Assembly (NCBI GenBank): GCA_964610765.1
Contig: CAZSWS010000024.1
Span: forward strand, 1-33,526
Length of the DNA stretch: 33,526 nt
Direction: 5' to 3'
Source of the DNA: CAZSWS01 sp964610765
GTDB lineage: Bacteria; Bacteroidota; Bacteroidia; Bacteroidales; Tannerellaceae
Below are positions 1 to 6,278 of this stretch, piece by piece. Below the pieces are notes generated by a model. It saw only the letters and a list, made by a program, of their open reading frames with translations. It searched no databases and was not told the origin of the DNA. The translations under genes were made by a program, and so were the position numbers. Positions within the stretch are counted from its first letter, which is position 1. Each line of letters starts with the position of its first letter.

Positions 1-500
1 GATAAAAAAAGGCTAAAGCAAATAAGACAGAACTGTTTTTTTTCATTTTAAATTATTTTTAGCTCAACAATATTTAAGTATTTTCTTTTACGTATCTATA
101 TCATTAATAGTTCGGCAAATTTTCAGAATCCACTAAAACAGGAATCATTAATTACAACTGATTCATAGCATAGTAGCCACTTACTACGCACCCCCTACAA
201 ATTCCTAACCATCAGCGACTTGCAAAAAACACACTGAAGTATTGATATCATCACGAATAACTAAATGTACAATTAGGGTATATTTAAACTTTACCTCATC
301 TATTTCATAAGCTTAAAACAAGCGCGATGCTACAATCTATGAAAAACCTTTAATCAACACAGCAAATTATAAATATAAACCTATTATTTCTTAAATTTAG
401 GCAAAAATAAACAAACAAACAAGAGATTTACATAAAAAACTTAACACAAAAGAGCATAAAGCCAACCGCATGAGTAAAAACCATTCATATAATAACAGTT
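1..500. other. AT-rich intergenic stretch, no gene seen
   Basis: I found no open reading frame of useful length, no tRNA-like fold and no clear promoter here. The only local oddity is a short run of CAAA-type units around 405-422 (reads as TTTG units on the minus strand), which could be chance in such AT-rich DNA. The right end runs into the terminator of the next minus-strand gene. Confidence 0.6.
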
Positions 501-536
501 GAATAAAAAAGCCCCCACTTCGAAGGAAATGAGGGC
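501..536 (-). terminator. Intrinsic terminator after the FadL-like gene
   Basis: On the minus strand the stem GCCCTCA (536-530) pairs with TGGGGGC (517-511) with one G-T wobble, and is followed by TTTTTTATTC. It lies about 25 bases past the stop codon of the minus-strand barrel gene, so it ends that transcription unit. Confidence 0.8.
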
Positions 537-560
537 GTATATTAGAAGAAACTTTATTGC

Positions 561-2207
561 TTAGAATTTATATCCAAATGTGAGGTACACACTGGTCCGA
601 TTTGTTTTCAGCTCACCTGGATAGGATTGAATGGGTTTCTCAATCTGTTTTGTTTCTTTATTTTCATAAAAAATACTTGAGAATGGATAAAGTTCGTCTT
701 TGTATGTATTATAGACACAAGCTAAATCCATATAAAAGTTAGGTGTAAATCGATAGCCTAATCCAAATGTGTAATTACTATTTATACCTTTGGTTAAGGT
801 ATAATTAGGTCTTGTCCCTGAGGCAAACACCTCCGACTTCCCATTTGCCATGTGCGATTTAACACTACTTGTTTGCCACATCGTACCGGCACGAATAGAG
901 AACTGAGGGGTTACCTTATATTCCGCACCAATCTTGAATGTATGACTGATTCCGAAATCATCCTTAATATGCCTATTTTCAAATGCATAATCATAGTTAT
1001 GTCCATCTCTTGGATTTAACTTTGTGTTTTTATAGTTGGTCAACTCATAATCAAAACTAATCAACCCACTTTGCCCAATAATCCCGGCCGCACTAAATAT
1101 CCATCGATCCGGCGAGCGCATCTTATACTCCGTGATGCCATTAGGAGTCTCTTTGTTTTTATCATAACTAAGATCATCTGTATATACCCGAGCTCCGGCT
1201 CTTGCATGATACCGATCGGTCATATTATACCATATAGGTGAATTATACGCCAGCCCTAAGCGCAAAAAGTCCGTTGGACGAACCAATACACCTAGATTAA
1301 ACGAATATCCGGTACCGGTTGTTCTCAAGGTATTATCCAAGTAGAAATCACTTTCATGGGGAGCACTCGTCAAAGTCTTGCCAAAGTTTTCATAATAACC
1401 CGAAAACATTTTATAATACAAGTCAGTCAGCGTTACTGTAGCTCCTATGAAAATCTGATCGGAGAAATTAAATGCCATCGAAAAATCATAATCATCAATC
1501 GCACCTCTTTCTTGCATTTTTAACGTAGCAAGTTGCACATTATACAAAGACCAATCATCACCTTGCCACTTTCCGTATGGATTAAATAGCTTATTCTTAA
1601 CTTCATGATCTTTTTCATCCGCCTGTATTATCCCTGCATTATAGCCCAATGTGGACATCCAATTGTATCCTCTCCAGGGATCATGACTGGCGGTTATCCC
1701 CAAATCTTTTCCTGTATATCCATTTAGATTTGCATCAACAGCCATATAGTCGGATAGTGATTGCCTATTTTGAAGGTTCTGAGAACTCATAAAGTAATTA
1801 CGATGAAAATCTTTCACACGTTTATAGGCAAATCCGATATTCCAACCTTTCAAGCCGGATTCATTGCCGGTAGGAAAATAGCCTACATAACCTATATTAC
1901 TAAAGTTAAAACGAGTCTTACTTTGGTCATGATTACTTCCACTCCAAGAAGTTTTTGTGTCCGTAAAGTTTAAATTCAGTGAGGTAAGTACTTCTGAGCT
2001 TCTATAAATGGCTAAACCCGCCGGATTATAGGACATCACAGAGATATCACCTCCTAAAGCACCAAAAGCTCCTCCCATACTTACAAAGCGAGCTGTACCG
2101 GTCAGTTCTGTTTGTGACAAACGATAAGCATCTGCCTCTCCTTGTGCAAACACCGTTGAACTTCCTATGATTAATACAAATAAACCTATCAGCGTTCTTT
2201 TCATCAT
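561..2207 (-). CDS. OmpP1/FadL-like outer membrane barrel protein
   Basis: Predicted outer membrane beta-barrel of 548 residues. The N-terminus is a signal peptide (basic MMKR, hydrophobic core, cleavage likely after VFA near residue 21). The mature part opens with a stretch typical of the family, including GTARFVSMGGAFGALGGD and SYNPAGLA, and the protein ends in an aromatic residue (FGYKF), as barrels recognised by the Bam machinery do. FadL relatives pass hydrophobic molecules across the outer membrane; the substrate here is unknown. It lies 116 bases downstream of the aromatic/Ser-rich secreted protein on the same strand and probably shares its transcript, although a strong palindrome sits between them. 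A terminator follows. The family call is fairly sure, the transport role is inferred. Confidence 0.8.
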   Translation of the reverse strand: MMKRTLIGLFVLIIGSSTVFAQGEADAYRLSQTELTGTARFVSMGGAFGALGGDISVMSYNPAGLAIYRSSEVLTSLNLNFTDTKTSWSGSNHDQSKTRFNFSNIGYVGYFPTGNESGLKGWNIGFAYKRVKDFHRNYFMSSQNLQNRQSLSDYMAVDANLNGYTGKDLGITASHDPWRGYNWMSTLGYNAGIIQADEKDHEVKNKLFNPYGKWQGDDWSLYNVQLATLKMQERGAIDDYDFSMAFNFSDQIFIGATVTLTDLYYKMFSGYYENFGKTLTSAPHESDFYLDNTLRTTGTGYSFNLGVLVRPTDFLRLGLAYNSPIWYNMTDRYHARAGARVYTDDLSYDKNKETPNGITEYKMRSPDRWIFSAAGIIGQSGLISFDYELTNYKNTKLNPRDGHNYDYAFENRHIKDDFGISHTFKIGAEYKVTPQFSIRAGTMWQTSSVKSHMANGKSEVFASGTRPNYTLTKGINSNYTFGLGYRFTPNFYMDLACVYNTYKDELYPFSSIFYENKETKQIEKPIQSYPGELKTNRTSVYLTFGYKF

Positions 2208-2274
2208 GTCTATATGTTTTGAGTTCTATTTAACTAATCCAATTTTAAACTCTGGAAACTATTTAGTTATATAT

Positions 2275-2296
2275 AGGGGGTGCATATGCACCCCCT
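2275..2296. repeat. Perfect 22-bp palindrome between two exported-protein genes
   Basis: The arms AGGGGGTGCAT and ATGCACCCCCT form a perfect inverted repeat with no spacer, flanked by TATA-rich DNA. It is 27 bases past the stop of the upstream minus-strand gene and 67 bases before the start of the next. It could be a leaky terminator that sets the expression ratio of the two genes, an mRNA-stabilising hairpin, or a protein-binding site. No long T-run follows on either strand, so a strong terminator is less likely. Confidence 0.6.
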
Positions 2297-2323
2297 CTTA
2301 TAATTACAATATCAAGTGATTAT

Positions 2324-3949
2324 TTATCTGGTTCTAAGGCTACTCACGCTTCCACCTGAAGAACGTGAACTACTGCTACTACTGCCTCCACTGCTGCGCG
2401 AGCTACTTACTGACCCTGAGCTACTTCTGGAAGAAGAAGGAGATGAGTATGAGCTACTACTGCTACTTCTAGTTGACGATGGAGAAGAATACGAGCTACT
2501 GCTTCTCGTAGAAGATGGAGAAGAGTATGAACTGCTGCTACGAGAAGATGGGGAAGAATACGAACTGCTTCTAGAAGTATAAGAGCTACCGCTACGAGAC
2601 GGCGCTGTAGCCGGTGCACTACTTGAATAACGCGATGAGGATGTTACGGCATTACCGGAAGAAACCCTTGTACGCATAGAAGAGGCATTATTGCTACTAG
2701 ACACACGCGTTGAAGAAGAACTACCTACATTTGTTCTCGTACTACTTGTCCTACTAGGTGCTACAGCAGAAGAGCGATTGCTACTAGTCACCCCACCTTC
2801 ACGTGTACGCAATGAAGAGCCACGTGTAGCTGATGTTGTTGCATTTCCACTAGAACGTAGTGAAGAGCTGCGAGAAGTAGCTACATTGCCTGCTCTTGAC
2901 GAAGACGTGGTGCTGTTAGCACTACCTGTCCTCAATGAAGAACTACGAGTAGCTGTCGTTCCGTTTCTCAACGAACTACTGGACGAATTAGCATTTCCTG
3001 TTCTTAAAGAAGAGCTGCGTGTGGAGTTGCTTCCTGAAACATTAGAACCATCACGCGTACGCAGTGAAGATACACGCGTTGAGCTTCCCCCATCTGAAGA
3101 ACGTAACGATGAATAACGTGTATCGGAAGACGAATAATTAGGTCTATCTCGATGATTCAAGCTAGTTGAGTTCCCTACGTTATAGTAGTTATTAGAGGAA
3201 TAATAGTGATGATGATGAGATCCTCCACCACCCCAACCCCAGGATGAGCCCCAATAGCCTCCACCCCAATAGCCTCCGCCCCAGTACCACGGGTCGTAGT
3301 GCCAAGGATCATAATACCATGGGTCATAATACCAAGGACTATGCCATCCGGCATAAAAACCACCATAACCCCAGCCCCAATTAAAGCCCCAGTACGGACG
3401 ATACCATGGATTGTACCAGTAGGAAGAACGGTAGTACCACGGATCCCAATGACCCCAGTTATTCCAGCCATTACCTACATTTACATTGATAGACACATTG
3501 GAGTAGCCATCCGAAAAATCGGTCGAATAGTCGTATCCATAATATCCATCACTCAGATATAAATCCACATTGTCTGCACCTGCGATACTGATTTTGCTAG
3601 GTGAATGATAACGGATTATTCGTTCCGTATATTCGTTATCGGAACGTCTTTCCGGTGTGATTGTATCTTGATTTACCAGCACATACCCATCATCCAAGTC
3701 TCCATTATAACGGCGGTTATAGATGTCAATCATCTCATCCTCCGTCAGCTGACGTTCGCCTTTCGACTCAGTCCGATTAGATATAACTTGCTGCTGTTGT
3801 TGTGCAGGGGTTGTTTTTTGCTGAACAACTTTCTCCTTTTTCTTTTTATTCTTGGAGAAATAAACATCATCAAAAAACACTTCTTGAGCTACAACGCTTG
3901 AGCCAAAGGCCAGCATCATAATCAACGATATCCATTTTAATGTTTTCAT
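2324..3949 (-). CDS. Secreted protein with aromatic/Gly block and Ser/Arg repeat tail
   Basis: I do not recognise a named family. The 541 residues divide clearly: a signal peptide (1-21, cleavage after VVA); a Lys/Gln-rich linker (33-54); an ordinary-looking segment (60-135) with RQLTEDEMIDIYNRRYNGD; an aromatic and glycine-rich block (about 159-250) with repeated DPWYY units and a HHHHYY patch at 245-250; and a low-complexity tail (265-541) of Ser, Arg, Thr and Gly with many SSSLRT modules and then tandem SSYSSPSS units. There is no lipobox, so after export it would be free in the periplasm, attached to the envelope, or released. It is the first gene of a pair with the FadL-like barrel and has a promoter match about 100 bases upstream. 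A structural, adhesive or condensate-forming role is speculation. Confidence 0.75.
   Translation of the reverse strand: MKTLKWISLIMMLAFGSSVVAQEVFFDDVYFSKNKKKKEKVVQQKTTPAQQQQQVISNRTESKGERQLTEDEMIDIYNRRYNGDLDDGYVLVNQDTITPERRSDNEYTERIIRYHSPSKISIAGADNVDLYLSDGYYGYDYSTDFSDGYSNVSINVNVGNGWNNWGHWDPWYYRSSYWYNPWYRPYWGFNWGWGYGGFYAGWHSPWYYDPWYYDPWHYDPWYWGGGYWGGGYWGSSWGWGGGGSHHHHYYSSNNYYNVGNSTSLNHRDRPNYSSSDTRYSSLRSSDGGSSTRVSSLRTRDGSNVSGSNSTRSSSLRTGNANSSSSSLRNGTTATRSSSLRTGSANSTTSSSRAGNVATSRSSSLRSSGNATTSATRGSSLRTREGGVTSSNRSSAVAPSRTSSTRTNVGSSSSTRVSSSNNASSMRTRVSSGNAVTSSSRYSSSAPATAPSRSGSSYTSRSSSYSSPSSRSSSSYSSPSSTRSSSSYSSPSSTRSSSSSSYSSPSSSRSSSGSVSSSRSSGGSSSSSSRSSGGSVSSLRTR
2426..2569 (-). repeat. In-gene tandem repeats coding SSYSSPSS units
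   Basis: Four consecutive units of 10, 12, 12 and 14 residues (residues 461-508 of the secreted protein) share the core SSYSSPSS followed by Arg. At DNA level this is a roughly 36-bp imperfect tandem repeat, a likely site of length change by recombination or slippage. Confidence 0.7.
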
Positions 3950-4045
3950 TTCTGTTTCTCCTATTTTTACTTAATACTACTGACTTGCTTTTATTAGTTA
4001 GACTATACATAGACCCATTCGTTTAAATACAGTCTTCTACATATA

Positions 4046-4053
4046 CAAATATA
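4046..4053 (-). promoter_or_regulatory. Predicted -7 element for the 541-aa secreted protein
   Basis: The minus strand reads TATATTTG, an exact match to the Bacteroidota -7 consensus TAnnTTTG, 97 bases before the start codon. I see no good -33 TTTG at the usual spacing. The implied 5' leader is about 90 nt. Confidence 0.4.
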
Positions 4054-4599
4054 ATAAATTTTGATGAGCTGCATAACCTTATTAGATACTTTAACGTATC
4101 TATTTATATAGATGCATTTTTAGCTCATTCGCTGCATGCCTTCACGGTTTTCAGCTATTTCATTCAGCTACTTCTGTTTCTATTTACACAACAAGAGGTC
4201 GGAGAGCAAAGTTCACACTGCTTTCTCAGCAAAAAACAAGCAAGAAAGAGTTTTCGTTTACATAATACATGTTTTGATAAAGCAAAAACAAGTGTGTGCG
4301 TTTTCATTCGAAAAAAAAGGAAAAACAAGTAACACAAATCATTGCTTTTAAAGCAAAATGCAACATCAATATTCGCCTGCTATTTAATATTATTTATATT
4401 CATTTAACAAACCTGAAGCCTGCCAAAAAACGTTCCTGATGCAAAAATTGAATTTTTATTGGATTTTCGATGTTTTTAGACCGTTTTTAAAAAGGCTATA
4501 CCCTTTTTTCTAAGTCTCTATAGCCTTTTTAGTAAAAGACTATAGTCTTTTTTGAAAATGTCAGTATTGAATTTACCTGTTATATAACATGTTTTAGAG
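4054..4599. other. Intergenic region without a convincing gene
   Basis: About 550 bases with no supported coding region. A 71-codon plus-strand frame (4136-4351) has no family resemblance, no promoter match and a composition like the surrounding DNA, so I do not call it. There is a small palindrome at 4342-4356 (TTGCTTT-T-AAAGCAA). The notable content is the triple 22-bp repeat at 4489-4554, listed separately. Confidence 0.55.
4489..4554. repeat. Three tandem 22-bp near-palindromic repeats
   Basis: Three imperfect direct repeats follow one another without gaps at 4489-4510, 4511-4532 and 4533-4554. Their TATA cores start at 4497, 4519 and 4541, exactly 22 bp apart. Units 1 and 3 are also inverted repeats (AAAAAGG/CCTTTTT; AAAAGAC-TATA-GTCTTTT), and unit 2 is weaker. 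Each ends in a run of five or six T. A 22-bp period is about two helical turns, so the units lie on one face of the DNA, as in an operator array. A role as stacked weak terminators is also possible. Confidence 0.65.
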
Positions 4600-4647
4600 C
4601 AAAAAAACAAGGGCTGCAACCGCTTTGTAGCAGCTACAGCCCTTGTT
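4600..4647 (-). terminator. Strong minus-strand intrinsic terminator
   Basis: A perfect 11-bp stem, AACAAGGGCTG (4606-4616) with CAGCCCTTGTT (4637-4647), is followed on the minus strand by seven T (4607-4601). No annotated gene feeds it: the next protein gene to the right, MarC, runs the other way. That implies a minus-strand transcript starting between 4650 and 5090. Confidence 0.8.
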
Positions 4648-4794
4648 AAAGCTTCGACGATTTCGCTATATAATCAGTGAATCATGATCGTCTGAGAAGA
4701 GTGTTTTCAAAAAGAAAAAGGAACATATTCAAACCGGAATGACTAATCTCTATCTGTCCTATCCGGGATAGGCAGACATCAACGATTCATCCAT

Positions 4795-4887
4795 CTACGA
4801 AGGAGATATTGAACAATACCCACCTGCGTAAAGCATTCCTTCCACTCTATCGAATATCTTTTTATTGAATATATACTGTCGTTTCAT
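4795..4887 (-). CDS. Possible 30-aa small protein
   Basis: An ATG frame of 30 codons starts about 20 nt after the predicted transcription start. The product begins MKRQYIFNKKIFDRVEG and ends GGYCSISPS, with a basic N-terminus, one Cys and a Gly-Gly pair. The stop TAG is followed directly and in frame by a second mini-frame of 11 codons (MDESLMSAYPG, then TAG), so this could also be a broken remnant of a longer gene. The longer frame that starts at 5079 would overlap the MarC promoter and looks less likely. No homologue comes to mind. Confidence 0.25.
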   Translation of the reverse strand: MKRQYIFNKKIFDRVEGMLYAGGYCSISPS

Positions 4888-4913
4888 GATCGTTATTTTT
4901 ATTTTTCTACGTA

Positions 4914-4945
4914 CAAAAATAAGGCATTCATTAGTCTTTATCAAG
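4914..4945 (-). promoter_or_regulatory. Predicted promoter for the small minus-strand transcript
   Basis: On the minus strand CTTG (4945-4942, -33-like) is followed after 20 bases by TATTTTTG (4921-4914), an exact TAnnTTTG match. Transcription would start near 4907 and run toward the terminator at 4647-4600. Confidence 0.4.
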
Positions 4946-5065
4946 AAAAAGCTACAATAATTTACGAGTTCATTCAAATCAACCCGATTTCCTTTAAAAC
5001 TAGCATCTGGCCCATCTATGCAAATAATAATGCCGCTCTCACATCGTAAATTGACCGGCAGATAG

Positions 5066-5073
5066 TATCTTTG
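5066..5073 (+). promoter_or_regulatory. Predicted -7 element for the MarC gene
   Basis: TATCTTTG fits TAnnTTTG and lies 17 bases before the ATG at 5091, giving a leader of only about 10 nt. The -33 region is not well matched. Confidence 0.45.
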
Positions 5074-5090
5074 CAGCAAAAAATAAAACT

Positions 5091-5771
5091 ATGCAACTTT
5101 CTGTGTTTGTGTACACTTTTGTAACTGCTTTCGTTACGTTATTCCCTGTTTTAAACCCTATCGGTAATAGTATCATCGTCAACACTTTTCTTCAAGACCT
5201 TGACAACGAAGAAAAGAAAGCGGCCATGAAAACGATTCTAAAGTACAGCCTATTCATCGCTTTGGGCACACTTGTACTCGGACGTTTTATTTTATTACTA
5301 TTTGGTTTGGAAATTGCGGTTATCCAACTAGGGGGTGGTATCATCATTTGCGTAACTGGATACAACATGCTAACCACTCCTGTTGGTGAACAAGAAGAAA
5401 AAAAGCTCTCTGATGCGCAAAGTCGAATACATTCTGTGCGCTCCATACATAAAAAACTTTTTTACCCGATTACATTCCCCATTGTTATGGGTGCAGGAAG
5501 TATCTCGGTCATTTTAACACTGATGGCCAGTGCCTGGGTTGAAGGAAGTCTTATAAGCACCGGAATAAACTATTTAATCATTGCAACCATTATCATTGCC
5601 ATGTGCGTAGTTCTGTATTTTTTCACCACACGCTCAGAAATACTACTAAAACGTTTGGGAGCATCTACCCAAATGATAATCAACCGACTCATTGCATTTA
5701 TCATGTTCTGTATTGGTATACAAATTGCCGTAACAGGTGTATCAAAAGTTTTTGGAATTGAAATTTTCTGA
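5091..5771 (+). CDS. MarC-family integral membrane protein
   Basis: The 226-residue product has about six hydrophobic segments spread over its length, starting at residue 5, as in the MarC/NAAT family (usual length about 200-220). Family features visible include TLFPVLNPIGNSII near the N-terminus and the central FPIVMGAGSIS segment. MarC proteins sit in the inner membrane; the family was first linked to multiple antibiotic resistance, later questioned, and its transport role is unresolved. A promoter match lies just upstream. Its last 35 bases may overlap the start of the FolK-like gene, which suggests translational coupling. Confidence 0.85.
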   Translation: MQLSVFVYTFVTAFVTLFPVLNPIGNSIIVNTFLQDLDNEEKKAAMKTILKYSLFIALGTLVLGRFILLLFGLEIAVIQLGGGIIICVTGYNMLTTPVGEQEEKKLSDAQSRIHSVRSIHKKLFYPITFPIVMGAGSISVILTLMASAWVEGSLISTGINYLIIATIIIAMCVVLYFFTTRSEILLKRLGASTQMIINRLIAFIMFCIGIQIAVTGVSKVFGIEIF

Positions 5772-6144
5772 AACGCATCGAGTCATCATAAGCATTGGGT
5801 CAAACAGCTCACCCGAAAAGCATGTACAACATGCCCTGAAAGAGCTATCCAAATTATTTAATCAGCAAATACGCTTCTCTCCCATGCTATATACCGAAAG
5901 CATAGGCATGGAAACACCATCCATATTTCTAAACACGGTAGGAATCGGTCATACATCCAACTCATTAGAACACCTACAGCAATATACGAAGCAAATAGAA
6001 CAGCAGTTGGGCAGAAAAAAAGGAGATAAGCAAAAAGGTATTATCCCCATTGATATTGACATCCTACAGTGGGACAATGAGATACTCAAACCGCAAGACC
6101 TCGACTATCCTTTTATAAAAGAATGCTTGCGTTTTTTTGAATAA
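5737..6144 (+). CDS. Short, degenerate HPPK (FolK-like) protein
   Basis: Resembles 6-hydroxymethyl-7,8-dihydropterin pyrophosphokinase, the folate-pathway enzyme that moves pyrophosphate from ATP to the pterin. Visible features are the N-terminal IISIGSN motif and the metal-binding pair in PIDIDIL. Compared with E. coli FolK (159 residues) it is short (up to 135) and ends soon after the segment that normally carries HYDMKNR. The conserved GPR before the DxD pair reads GII, so the catalytic Arg is absent. The start is uncertain: GTG at 5737 overlaps MarC by 35 bases, and TTG at 5752 or 5758 are in-frame alternatives; there is no in-frame ATG near the conserved N-terminus. It may be a diverged paralogue rather than the cell's main FolK. 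Confidence 0.65.
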   Translation: MYQKFLELKFSETHRVIISIGSNSSPEKHVQHALKELSKLFNQQIRFSPMLYTESIGMETPSIFLNTVGIGHTSNSLEHLQQYTKQIEQQLGRKKGDKQKGIIPIDIDILQWDNEILKPQDLDYPFIKECLRFFE

Positions 6145-6278
6145 ATGTGCTGAATATTTTGTATAATTGAAGTGCTTTTAATCATCATCGCCTAACTTGG
6201 TTGATGCTGACTAGTAGCTTGCCGGAATTTATCTCCGTTAGAAACCATTTGTAAACCCTTAGAACAACCTGTATTCAA

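Larger units (their letters stand above)
4600..4907 (-). ncRNA. Candidate small structured transcript (sRNA or small-protein mRNA)
   Basis: This is an inference from flanking signals: a promoter match just upstream (-7 TATTTTTG at 4921-4914) and a strong terminator at 4647-4600 give a transcript of about 300 nt. Two inverted repeats lie inside it: GACGAT/ATCGTC (4656-4661 with 4687-4692) and CCTATCC/GGATAGG (4758-4764 with 4766-4772). The 5' part contains a 30-codon frame (4887-4795). It matches no RNA family I recognise. Confidence 0.35.

Noticed and set aside
405..422. Run of CAAA units as a promoter for a minus-strand gene
   Set aside because: No gene lies to its left in the window and no proper -7 element is at the right distance.
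2316..3116. Plus-strand frames rich in Glu and Leu opposite the secreted-protein gene
   Set aside because: They are the reverse reading of the Ser/Arg repeats; composition follows the repeats and no family is visible.
4136..4351. 71-codon plus-strand frame in the long intergenic region
   Set aside because: No promoter match, no recognisable domain and ordinary AT-rich composition; likely chance.
4795..5079. 94-codon version of the minus-strand small frame
   Set aside because: It would begin in the MarC promoter region and upstream of the predicted promoter at 4914-4945; the inner 30-codon start fits better.
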